Positions 12,201 to 24,100 of a stretch of DNA of 64,000 bases are shown piece after piece. This stretch comes from Nepenthes gracilis (taxonomy: Eukaryota; Streptophyta; Magnoliopsida; Caryophyllales; Nepenthaceae). Under the pieces are notes generated by a model. The model was given only the letters and a program-made list of their open reading frames with translations. It had not been told where the DNA came from and did not search any database. The stretch lies in NCBI GenBank assembly GCA_033239525.1, contig BSYO01000025.1:8156001-8220000 (forward strand), in the 5' to 3' direction. A program made the position numbers and the translations under genes. Every line of letters begins with the position of its first letter. The first letter of the stretch is position 1.

Positions 12201-15200
12201 TCAATATTTTCCCTTTAGGTAAAATTCTTAGCAACTAGTCGTTCCTTATAGGTATCATCAGATTTTCTTTTGTACACCCATATGTAACTAATGAACAATT
12301 TATCTTTCAATAAAACGTTTTGTTCCTGTGGAGGGATCGTATCTCATCTTTCATCATGCATCCACTTGTCAGACTTGGGATCAGCCATAGCTTCTTTGTT
12401 GGTACATGGTTCACCATGTTCAGCCAATATGGTATAAGCCATCTTGCCCAGAATTTGTCTTTGCCTTCTAATCCGTTGAGACATCTAATTTTTGTACATT
12501 TGCAAATCTTCTTCAATGGACTCCATAGGCAAACCTGGAGAAGAATTTTCAAATTCTTCAATTGGTCCAGCAGCTTTTTCGTCCCTTCGACGATACTAGC
12601 AAACATCCTCAATATATCAGAACGAATATAGCCTACAATGTCTTTTGTGGTATGGACAAAAGTACGACAACTAACTAGATGATGCTTACCAAACACACAA
12701 TGTTCACAAAAGTCTAATTTATAGGACTTCATACTTTCAAGAAGGCTCATCTTATGAAGCCCTGAAATTCTACACTGACTCATATGGCCCATCCACATTT
12801 GCCATAACTGTGTTTGATGGTTTTGGCCAAATTAACATTCAAAGCTTTACCTATAACATAATTTTTGATGAGTCCATGTAGATTATCAAACTCTATTACC
12901 TTTCATGACCATGAATGCTCCTCTATGATTTTCATTTAGCCTTTCTCTATAACAATCTTACAACCCAAAAATTAAAAATACTTAAATAAATCAATTTTCT
13001 TTTCAAGTCCAAGAGATGTCGAACATCAATTAGTCCTCATTTTTCCATCAAACATCTTGATCTTGATGTCTCTAATTCCAATCATTTCACATGCAACATC
13101 ATTGCCCATAAAAACTGTACCACCATTAAAAAGTTTGTATGAAGAGAAGTTCTTATTCTAGATTATGTGAAATGAACACCCAGAATTAAGAATCCAAAAC
13201 TTGATAGATAACCCGAAGATGCTAACAAGACAATACCTTCTTGATTCTCCCCAGTGCTCTTGGCCACACTCTGTCTCAAGTTTAGATTTCCTACTCTCCT
13301 TTGTCGTTAGCTTCCATCAATCTTTCTTAATGTGTCATGGCTTCTTGTGATTATTGCATTTGATAAACTTCTCATTTCTCAACTTGGATCTTGGCCAGTC
13401 CTAATTTTCAACCTTAAAATCAGTTTGGCCTCTTGTTGTTAGACCTGAAGGCTGATTTTCTGTAACCAGCTTCCTCACAACTTCTTCTGATAATAGTGTT
13501 GCAGCCACATCATCCAAAACTATGATATCCTTGCTATAGGTTAGTGTAATCACCAATGATACAAAGCAGGATTTGAGCGTAAAAGCAAGAAGCTTTATCT
13601 TCATTAGCAATTTTGACATTGATGCCTAATAATTCGCAAAGCAGTTTGTTGTGGTTATTTAAATATGCATGAATTGGTATACCTTCCTTTATTTCAAGTA
13701 TGCAGAGTCATCGTTTTAAATAGAGTCAATTTGTGAGAGACTTTGTCATGTAAACTCTCCAAGTTGGGTTGCTTGACTTCTCATTAGCAGCATAGAAAAG
13801 GACGTTATTGGCTAGATATAGCTGAATAGAGCTAATGGCACAAAGATCCAGATCCTCCCAATTTTCATCTAAAATGGTGGCATTAGTAGATCTATCTTCT
13901 AGCACTTTGTAAAGTCATTGTTGAACTAGCAAATCATTCATTTTAATTTGCCAAAAACTGAAGTTGTTCTTGCCAACGAACTTCTCTAACTTGAACTTGG
14001 AAAGTGAATTTCTTGATGCCAATATTACAGAGATGAATCCATTATGATATAAGTCACTGACATTTCAATAAATTGAAACCCTAGCTGACATCTGATGACA
14101 AGAAAGCAAAGTCTGAACATTGTAATTCATGCTTGTCCACGTAGTTTAACTCTTTCCCTCTCTCTGTAGTAATATTCTTAATCTTGTGCACACCGATGAA
14201 AAGTTGCTTCTAATACAATAACACAAGAAAAGGTATATCTCCTCCATAGTTCCTATCAGTACCACCTACCATCAATCTGACCCAAATTGCAAAGAATAAT
14301 TTCTCCCCAAATAAAAAAAAAAACTTGGGATTTATCCACTTATGTGAAATTAAACCACAAAGCCAAAAAAGTAAAAATTGCATCACTGGAACTCTAGAGT
14401 AGAGACAACTAGACATATCCACTGCTTAAGATATGATAAGATATTTGTTAGTTGAGCATGTTTTACCAGTCAATAACCAAGTAGGCTCTGCGTAGTAGCA
14501 TTACATGCATTTCAAAAGCAATTAAATATTGCACAAGTAATTGTCATCATTTTTTAACTTCCAATCACCAAGCATTTTGATATTTTCTCTTCCCTTTTTC
14601 TTTCCGTTTTCTTTAGTATTTTGGTTGTCATGCATCTGGCCTGTAACAAAGAGACTTACTTTTCAAATGCCAAAAACCTTCTCCAGACCATCCATTGGTG
14701 CTCCTCCTGTATGAATGGAAAACCCCCAAAAAGAGGAAAGAAATTAAGTTCTGCAAATGGAAAGGTAAATAACACAGACACTACATGGATATGATGTGTC
14801 AAATTCGTATGCAGTCCAAAGCACGAGCTTTTAAACCTACGCCACAGACCAAAAGGCCTGAAACCAGCAGGCCAAGCACTTCTTGGCTGACCAATCAGGA
14901 GAGAAGAAACATTTCATGCACTGAAATATCTGGCCACTCCTGAAACAGTTTATCTGACAAGCACTTTTACTGGTCAGCTATGCAGGAAAGTGAGGCCAAT
15001 TTGATTGTGCACTTCTTTAGACACCTCCAAATGGAAGGCCACTGTCATGAGCCAAAAAATTTATCTACAAGCTAACATGCTTCTATAATATTGTCAACCA
15101 CAAATTCTGGATGAAACTGTTAATTACCTTGTATGACCCAGTTGGCGGAACAGCAAGCATGTTCCAATCAATTCCATCAACATATTTCTTCTTCTCTCTG

Positions 15201-18200
15201 TAAACAGCCCTTGCACTATTAAATTTTGGTTGATACTCAGATAAGAGTCCTTTGGCCTGCACACAATCATTATCAGATTTATATTCCACATATTGATTAT
15301 CTTATTCCACACTTACTAAAACACACTCACAAGCACATGCAAGCATGTATACTAAGAGAGAACAAATATTTAGGTAAAGATACTGAGCAAAATATAAGAA
15401 TAGCAAAGCTACCTGCATTAAAGACGTGACAGACATCTCAATTTCAAGCGGCTAAAAGCCAGAAACATTGGGAAAAGACAAGAATACAAAGCTACTTCTC
15501 AAAACATAATAGTTGAGATTGGGGCCATACTTAGAGTTGCATCGTCCTTATTCAGGGAAGTAAAGGAAGTAGGATTCATATATGTGCGAGAGAAAATATA
15601 TACATATATGTTAGCACTACAAAGGATGTAGGATTGATACCTTTTCCAATAACCTTGTATATCTTTTCTAGAAAATCTAACAAAATTACAAATGCCCCCT
15701 CCTTAGTGTCAAAATCTGACTAGCTAGGAATGATTTTCAAATAATTTTTCCCATATCCTTGAATTGTTTTTTATAAAATATGATGTTTTAAACAAACTAT
15801 TAGAAAAATTAGATATCTCATTATGAAAGTTAGAAAAATCTAAAATATACTTCTAAAAATCCCATAAATGCACAATATCCTTTATAAGGGTGTGGGAGCC
15901 TCGAAGTCATTGTGGATAATGTGGGACTTGTTCCGAATGGTTCGACTTGCTAGCCTAGTGTGGCTAAGTATATAAAACGAAACCATTGGATCCTGGAGTT
16001 GAGAAAGATTAACCTTTACTTGGATAATTCTCAACACCACATGGTCAATTTGGTCAAATTCTTATGCATAAAAATGGGATTGTGATAGATCGGTATAAGA
16101 GGCAAGTCAACTGCTAATTTAGTGCTTCACTTGGGGGCATGAAATTTTGTCCAAGGCACATTTGGCCACAAGTGATAGAGCTGATTCTTAATTGATCTTG
16201 ATTGGGCTTATGAGAGCTTCTGTGAATCAGAATGCTACACATTAGCTTTGACACTACCTCTGTGTTGAGACTAGCATTAGAACTCAATTAGCAGTCATGT
16301 TGGATTCCAATGTTAGGGTGTCTTTGGATTTTATTTGGGACATTTGAGAAGCAGAGCCATAACCAAAAACAATGCAAAAGACAATGCATGCTTACTTGGA
16401 GACTATCTTTGGAAAAACCTGAGGTCGATTGGCTAAATGTTTAGTTTTGCTTGGGTCACCTTACCTAACTGAAATCTTATGTTCAAGAGTCGGATTTGAT
16501 ATTGTTGTTTAGCTTTTCTGTGTCAGGATTACTCAAAATGACATAGTCAGAGATAGTGCTAACCACAAAGTTGATAGCACATGAATAGAGGTATAATATG
16601 GTAACCGATGCGTCAAATACTACTCTGTTGTAAAGCTTTGTCATGTAGCAAAACTCGAAGCAATGTGATCACATGGAGTGATAATTTCCAAGGCTATCAA
16701 CATACTTATGGGGGCATGCGATGTTGACATGAATGAAAATATCAGTATTGATCATGGCTAATTTGGTAATGCATATATTAGAAAGTATATACCAATATCG
16801 AATATATTGAAAGAAAAACTTTTGAGAACGTTAGCTAATGGGCATATATTGGGCATATTGGCCAATATTTTTGAATATCGGCTAATATATCGTCAATATG
16901 ATAACATATTGTAATTTTGCTGTGGTATCATAAAGTATTTAAAATGGGGGGCCTAAAACCAATATATATCAACTAATTTATTAGATATCGACCAATATAT
17001 TCATTCATGGATGGTGAGCCATTAAACTTTAGATGAAGTCTTGTTCCTGTTCAATTCACAGTTCTAATATGTTAGCCAAGTGTGCTGAATGGCTGTGAAA
17101 ACCATGTCATCAGAGAATGGCTTTGTCAAAATTGTTGTGGGCAAGTAGCATCAATGGATGTACTTCATGGTAAAACATAGGTACATGGGTTCACTATTAA
17201 AACTTTCGTAAGTAATCATCTATCAGGATGTTATGTGAGACTTACATGCGGTCATGTCTAGATTGAATTCTTAAGAGGCATGTCCACCTTATGGGTTGGA
17301 TGATTATGTGGACCATGTTGCATGATTGCGCCAGGGTTGCTACTAGGCAAATGATCCCAAAAAATGAGCTTCATGGGACAACACGATTAAAGGCACTTAA
17401 TTTACTATGGTAGGCTTTGTAGATGATCATCTAGTGGGATATTAAGTAGGAGATAGCAACCATTCTCATGAAAAGGTCATCCCAACGAAGGTTTTGCCTC
17501 CGTAAACATGTGGATGCAACAATTATCAAGATGGCTACTCCGTGGGCTAGCAACTCACAAGCCTCAAGATTGGCTCGATGCCAAGGGCCATGATATGTTT
17601 GTCACTGATAGTAAGAATCAGGTTTACATGATAAGTGGGGGAGTCCACTTGCACAAACATAGAAGTCGATTATCATTGTCAACGACAATTGTGGAGCACA
17701 TAGTAAAACCTTGAGTGTGGGGCATAATAACAATGAGTAGCCAAAAAGGATTTATCCCAGAGAAGAGCCTCCAAGGTATTTTCTGGAGAAGTGTATCAAA
17801 GAGTGATCCTTAACAAGAGCATTGTATTTGGGATTAAATGAAGTTCCTAGGGAACAAAGCATTGGCCAATAAGGGCCATTCCAAGGATGATCTTCCACGA
17901 TATGAATTGAAGTTGGAAACACCTCCTTTGTTATCTAAATGCCCGTGAGAATTGTGTGGGCAGGAACTAGTGGCAAGTTTGGTCCTTGAGGGCGTGTTGT
18001 TGGTGTGGAATAGTCGGATGAGTTCACATATCTAGGATACGTACTATTGTGATGGTTAGACAATGATTAAAAGAAGGTTGTTCATTTATAGGTGGCATTG
18101 AGGATGCACTGGGAGGGAGGAATCAAAACTTATGGAGAATTTTTTTTCATATGAGCATCACTTGATTATGAAAGCAAAACTGGAAACACCTTCGATCCTT

Positions 18201-21130
18201 GTGGAAGTGTCGTTCATGTTGAATGGTTAGACAAGTCCAAACCTCAGAGAGGACACACTTAGGGTATCTGCAAAGCTGGAGACACCTTTGACCCTAGTGA
18301 GAGTGTTGTTCATGTGAGCAAGCTCGGTGAGCTCACATCTCAAGGACACAGTAGTCTAATGGATTGAATGTTGCCTAGAGGAACGTCATTCAGGTTGCTG
18401 TGAGAATTCTTGGGTGTGATCTGACAGAAGCATTGAGATTGTGGGGCTTTCAATGCCCTCACATGGAGGCAATACATTGCGACCTTTTCGAGGAAGCAAA
18501 GACTTTGGGGCATGATTGCATGGTGGTGTTATTTTGAATTAGGCAAAGTCGTTGCATATGGCAAGTAGTTCCTTTTGAGGAATGCCGACTTCTTTTGTCT
18601 AAGAACAGGAAGGATGAGGTTTAACTAGGGAACAAGTATCTACCAGAAAGCAATAACTTGTGAACTACGAGGACTAGGTGGAGTTAAGAAACTTTATTCC
18701 TATTTTGCATCATCATAATGTGCTCGTTGGAGCCTAAGAGCATGTGTTCCTTTGGTGGAGCGTCATATTTCCAAGTTGTTTGAAGTGATCAATATCTTGT
18801 TCTAGGCCGAGTCTAAGGGATTAGGTGATAAGTTGCTTTTATTATGCAAGTGGATCCTGCCAAAGCTTATTGGACCACTATGTTGAGGTACAATTAGGGC
18901 TTACAGATACTCTAGAAAACTTTGCCAAGTAAATCCTGCTAAAAATTGTTCTGACCACTTCATTGAGGCACAATTAGGGAGTGAATAAGCTTTCTTGACC
19001 ACTTTCTGACGATACAATTGGGTGCAAGGATGCTTTAGAAAATATCAAAGGGCATGAGTGAATACTTAAGGCCATAACAAAGGTGATCTACTCAAGTAGT
19101 GGGATAGAGATATTCATGGCCCAGGTCAAGAGTGCTATTAGGCAAGTTGATGTGCTTGTCAACAGGATATCTAGTGGAGGATGTGGCAGTCTACGAGTCG
19201 AGGAGACGATGAACAAGACATGACACCAATTGCGTAGCATCGGATTTTGAAAGGAGTTCTAGGAGTTATGCTTGTGACTAGACTAAGGCAATAAATTAAA
19301 GCAGTAGCAAAAATAGAATCGATGAAGACATCAACAGCTTAGTTCGAGGAGAATGTCAAAATCTAATAGGCTAGGAATAATTTTATGATAATTTTTCCCA
19401 CATTCTAGAATTTTTCTATAAATTATAGTATTTTTAGAAAAAATTTTAGGATTACAAAATAATTAGATATCCGATCGTGATCGTTAGGGCAATCTAACAT
19501 ATGCATCGGGAAATCCCATAAATACTTAATGTCTTCTATAAGGGGGAACATGATGTTCATGGTCTCCACCACCGCAAAAGTGTCATAGTCCGCCAAGACT
19601 ACAAATCATCTATGTGAGCTACTTTATTGCTCTCAGAATAACACAAGGACAACTGAGAGTCTCTATGAGGCCAAGTCTCATGTGGACAGTATCCAACACT
19701 GGACGAAGGGCTCAATAGCGCAGATAAGGTTTGGAATAGAGATATAAACCTTTGGTTGCATACATGCTCCTTCCCAAAGCAAAGCAGGAAGAAACCTAGG
19801 CCCATTCTTCTCTTTCAAAAAGATTTGCTTTGGCATTTCCATTTTTAGCCTTTCCATGGCCTATTTGATCTGACTTGAGACAAGACAAACCAAGAGTGTT
19901 GAGCTGAGTTATGCTTGTGACAATGGAAACACAAAACAAGGTAATACCATTCTACTCAATATTAATGTTGATGCCCAAGAGTTGTCACACGCGAGTACAC
20001 TTGAGTGAGTAAAATGCATTACGATGCATGTTGTCTTCACGAGTGTCAAGAACACTGCCAAACATGAGGCTTAGTGCTCGAGTATGTCATGGACACAAGT
20101 GAAGGATACTGGCGAACAAGTGAGTTATCGGAGATAGACTATAGCATGAGTGCTTTCTATCACGAAATACATTATAATGACCCTATATAAGAAAGCGCCC
20201 AGTGAGGCATAATAACCTATCAATCAAGAAAATGTTAGCTTAAACATAAGCCAAATGTTAGGAAACAATCGATATGTTGTTAGTTGCTTGACTAAGTTGT
20301 GGGAGCCTTAAAGTCATTGTGAATGATGTGAGACTCATTCAGAGGGGTCTGACTTGCTAACCTCGTGCAACTAAGTATATAAGATAAGACTACTGGATCC
20401 TCTAGTTAAGAAAGGTTGGCCTTGACTTAAAGAAGTCTTGATATCGCACAATCAATTTCTATTGCCTAAAAAATGAGGACGTGGCAACCAGCAGGGGGAT
20501 GCTATAAGATTAATGCACTACCAACACTATTAAATCCACATCTAGGATTCATGCCCAAAAGGGAAATCTATCATTATCCTTGCATAGAAGACGGTAGAGT
20601 GCAATGCCAATAAGTCATTTGGTACAAAAGGCAAATAATTGAAAGGATCAATTAGTATTTTGAACCATGGATCAAAATATACGAGCTGATGTTTAATGTA
20701 TCGAGTGATAAGTATTAACATTGGAAGGTCCAATACTGATATTATCAATGATATTTCTTAATACTGGGAGGTTATCACGACATATTACAATATCGATGAC
20801 AGTATAATATATCAGCCGATATTGCAGACATTAGCTAATACGGCGGATATGTATCAGCCAATTTTATCTTTTGCTTTGCTTCACTTCTTGGAAGGCTAAA
20901 TCCACATGTTAAATATACACGAGTCTTCTAACAAGACCAAATCCATATATTTTATAGATGTATAAAACATTTATAATCAAAATTTTGAGATACTTTTCCA
21001 ATGACCTAAAAGGATATCAAGCTCAATTTAATAATAGGAATTCTTGAACCAAAAAGTTAATAAAAATCAGTTATCCATTAGCCAAAATAGAATACCCACT
21101 TAAAATAACGAAACAGAATTAACAAAAACC

Positions 21131-21171
<41 letters not shown>

Positions 21172-24100
21172 TGATAGTTAAATTTTAGTACAAAACTTAC
21201 TTTGATGTGTTATTGAGAAAAACCTACTTACTTTTGAGACATCCGATACTAATACACATTGCTTGATACCAATAGAGTGAGACTATATAGATACTAATAT
21301 TTTAATCCATCACTTATATCCATTTGCTCTTTTTCATCTCAAATCTGTATTTTTGTATGCATATGCCTACATGGAACCATATTAAATAGATGTATCACTT
21401 TACTACTAAAATAAGAGGATATGACAAATTGGTCCAAGAAACTCACCAAAGGCATAAAAATTAAATTTATATCTAGTTTCTATGTATTATAGGTTCATAT
21501 ACACTTTGATTGCCTTACTATCACCATAGCATATGATATATTGTCTTTGAGACCAAATCTATTAATAGCATCCTATTCCTAAGCTATAGAAGTTCTCACA
21601 CACCACCATGCATCTACGTTCTAACTTATACTAGATATCAAGATCCCACCAACATAGATGCAATTTCCATATGTTAAATGACCGTCATCTGGTGGGCATG
21701 CTCAATCTAGTCTATAACAATAAAGGTTTCAACTCATATTGATTGCTATTACAGAGCAATAGCATTCTTATAGCTGGATTCAATTATCAAAAGATTTGAG
21801 AAACCATAATATGGCAAGATTGTGGCTCAAGCAAATATTAGCTCATGTATCAAATAAGAACACAATAATAGGACAAGTTTGAGAAAGATCGATGACCATG
21901 AGCTTTCTAACAAACATTTACTCTTTCACTTATCCACTTTTGTGACATTCTCTATGACAACTTATCTCCGTGGAAGAGTCAGCAAGTTTACAACCCACAA
22001 CCCAACCTCTCCATTAGACCATTTATTAGCAGTGTCACAACATAACAATTTCTACCAGTCACTCGAGCAGCACTTACCAACCACATCGATACCATGTATT
22101 CAAGTCAGCCTTTCCCGAAATTCGACTTTTGAAATAAACACTTTTCACTGTAGAAGTTTACATGTAAGGGTATGGAGCACTTCTTCAATACTCACCACTC
22201 CAAGCTCACGCAAGCTCTTTATTTGAACTCTTAAGGCTAGCCACTCTCCTTGTTATACCACTCCTTTAGTTTCAGCTTGTTTTGCTTGCTTGTTTCTAAA
22301 TGAGAGGAGATCATCCATTTATCGAGGAATGTCATCGCTTCAATCAATGAATAGGATTGTCCTTTCCCCACTGTAAATGGCTATTATCTAAGATTCATCC
22401 CATAAAATATTGCCTACAAATATCCCGTGAAAAAAATACTCTAAAACCTCACATATTCTCTCCACTAAAGAACATTTTATTGTCAAAATAATGTCTTATC
22501 CCTTTTTAATAATTCTCTAGGTCACCCTAGAACTATCCAGAATTCCCTGAACAATTATTCACCCTACAAATAAATCTTTGTACACTTAATTGTACATGCT
22601 ATGAAGCCATTACTCCTTCCATTACTCTTCATCAATGCAATCCATCCAAGAGAATGTGGTCCACATACCCATTTAATATCAAGCATGGAATGTTGTGTTG
22701 TCATTGATGATCCATGGAATGATGTGCTGTCATTGATGCCTACCGTGGGAATTGGTGGAGTATTGATAATGGCTTTGATGTTAAGACTATGAACCATGTA
22801 TCCATGGTGATTATGTCACTTATTATACCTAGGAATTACACATTAAAATTAACTCATTTGTATATACATATAGATCACTGTGCAAGAGAGTTATCACCAA
22901 CACCAAAACACAAAACAATTCAGTCCTGCATCAAATTTGCAAGAATAGCTTAGACCAAGTGCACTACTTTTTAGGTGTTTTGAATTTGAGGTGTTTGGAT
23001 ATTTACTAAATAAGAGTGAATTCTTAATAAGAAGTGAGTGATAGGTTATTTTTATCATTTGTACTCTTTTAAACACAGTGAAAATGTTTCATATTGTGCT
23101 TGTAGATATAGCTCCTATTCTAAGATTAAACCATGTAAATTTATCGTCTCGTATGAATACTTAAATTCTTACCCTAATTCCACCATTACTCATAACAAAT
23201 TAGTGTCAGAAAATTTTGAACCAAAAATTGCATCAAGAACTTCGAATGCAAGTTTGAGTTGGAGAAGTTCGACCACAATAACAACTTTAGTTTTTGGCTA
23301 ATTAAGATCAATGATTTGCTTGTTCTACAAGGACTTTACAAAGCCCTAAAATGAAGAACGGCCAATGCCTCCACTTCTAGCTAGGATTTGGAGGATCTTG
23401 ATTTCTATGTTGTGAACACAATTCACCTATGCCTAGTCGACGACGTTATCTACAACATTGCTAGGTAGAAGTCGTGGGCCAAATTGGAGAGCCTTCACAT
23501 GACAGTCTTTCACAAATTGACTTTATATAAAGTTACACTTTTACATACTCAAAATGAAGGAAGATATACCAGTCTATGAATGCTTGAACGATTTCAACAA
23601 ACTTCTTGATAAATTGTTGAGCATCAATGTCAAGATCCATGATGAAGATGAAACTTTGCCACTCTATGTTCCCTTCCCCCTTCTTATCATTATCAAGTAA
23701 TTGCACCAACCTATGGCAAAGAGACCATAGTATTGGATGATGTGACTGCAACTTTACTATCAAAAAAATTATATGAAAGCTGGTTCCAAACAGCCAAACC
23801 ATGGACCTTGAAGCAAAGGGCAGATCTGATTTTCATCTAGAAAATCAGTACAGATCAAGATCCAAGTAAAGCAACAGTAAATTGATATGGTGCAATTACT
23901 ATATGAAGTCGGAACACGTCAAGAAGGATCACTAGAAGCTTAAAACAAAAGAGACAAGGAGTCATATCCGAAACTGCCAGTGAGGTCATGTGCTACAAGA
24001 AAAACCACGAAGGTATTGTTATCTCCGTTTCTTTGGGAAATTTGTCGAGCACATGGATCCTTGATTTCGGCTGCTCATTTCACATGTGCCTAGACAAGGA

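Larger units (their letters stand above)
10280..14223 (-). mobile_element. Ty1/Copia retrotransposon, decayed, 5' LTR not recognised
   Basis: Minus-strand element with Copia domain order gag - GAG-pre-integrase - integrase - RT - RNase H - 3' LTR. Visible parts: primer-binding-like TTGTATTAGAAGC (14206-14218); gag with [19 protein letters not shown] (about 13.93-14.02 kb) and an [10 protein letters not shown] block (13.45 kb); [16 protein letters not shown] pre-integrase motif (12.66-12.75 kb); YVDDM RT catalytic motif (11.84-11.86 kb); RNase H end with [10 protein letters not shown] (about 11.0 kb); polypurine tract CAAGTTGGAGATA, then the 3' LTR. Many stops and frameshifts, so it is not functional. 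No copy of the 3' LTR is visible at the other end. Confidence 0.85.
9613..14659 (-). other. CstF77 intron f/g carrying a Copia element
   Basis: 5,047-bp intron. About 10.28-14.22 kb is a broken Copia element in the same orientation as the gene. In 9613-10279 and 14224-14659 I see no coding sequence. Confidence 0.85.
15707..20480 (+). mobile_element. Non-coding LTR retrotransposon-like element
   Basis: Two related direct repeats start TGTCAAAATCT (15707 and 19354). Both share a CTAGGAAT..ATTTTTCCCA block, an AAATCCCATAAAT..TATAAGGG block and a TGTGGGAGCCT..AAGTATATAA block. The second is preceded by a purine run (gttcgaggagaa) like a polypurine tract; after the first a CGGTATAAGAG may be the primer site. 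About 3.26 kb of interior has no recognisable gag or pol in any frame. This suggests a non-autonomous (LARD-like) or fully decayed element. End points are approximate. Confidence 0.6.
20871..22599. other. Unplaced intronic sequence
   Basis: AT-rich DNA between the non-coding LTR element and the Copia LTR at 22600. It contains an (AT)n run at 21135-21167 and a possible minus-strand Copia RNase H scrap at about 21.48-21.72 kb. The open stretch at 21879-22226 (115 codons, plus strand) has no recognisable motif and is probably chance. Confidence 0.6.

Noticed and set aside
12320..12631. 103-codon plus-strand open stretch
   Set aside because: It is the antisense of the Copia pre-integrase/integrase remnant on the minus strand and has no motif of its own.
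14224..14659. Expected 5' LTR of the 10.3-14.2 kb Copia
   Set aside because: The sequence beyond the primer site does not match the 3' LTR (10280-10823), so it was not called.
21879..22226. 115-codon plus-strand open stretch
   Set aside because: No recognisable domain, no supporting context, and composition like the surrounding AT-rich intron.
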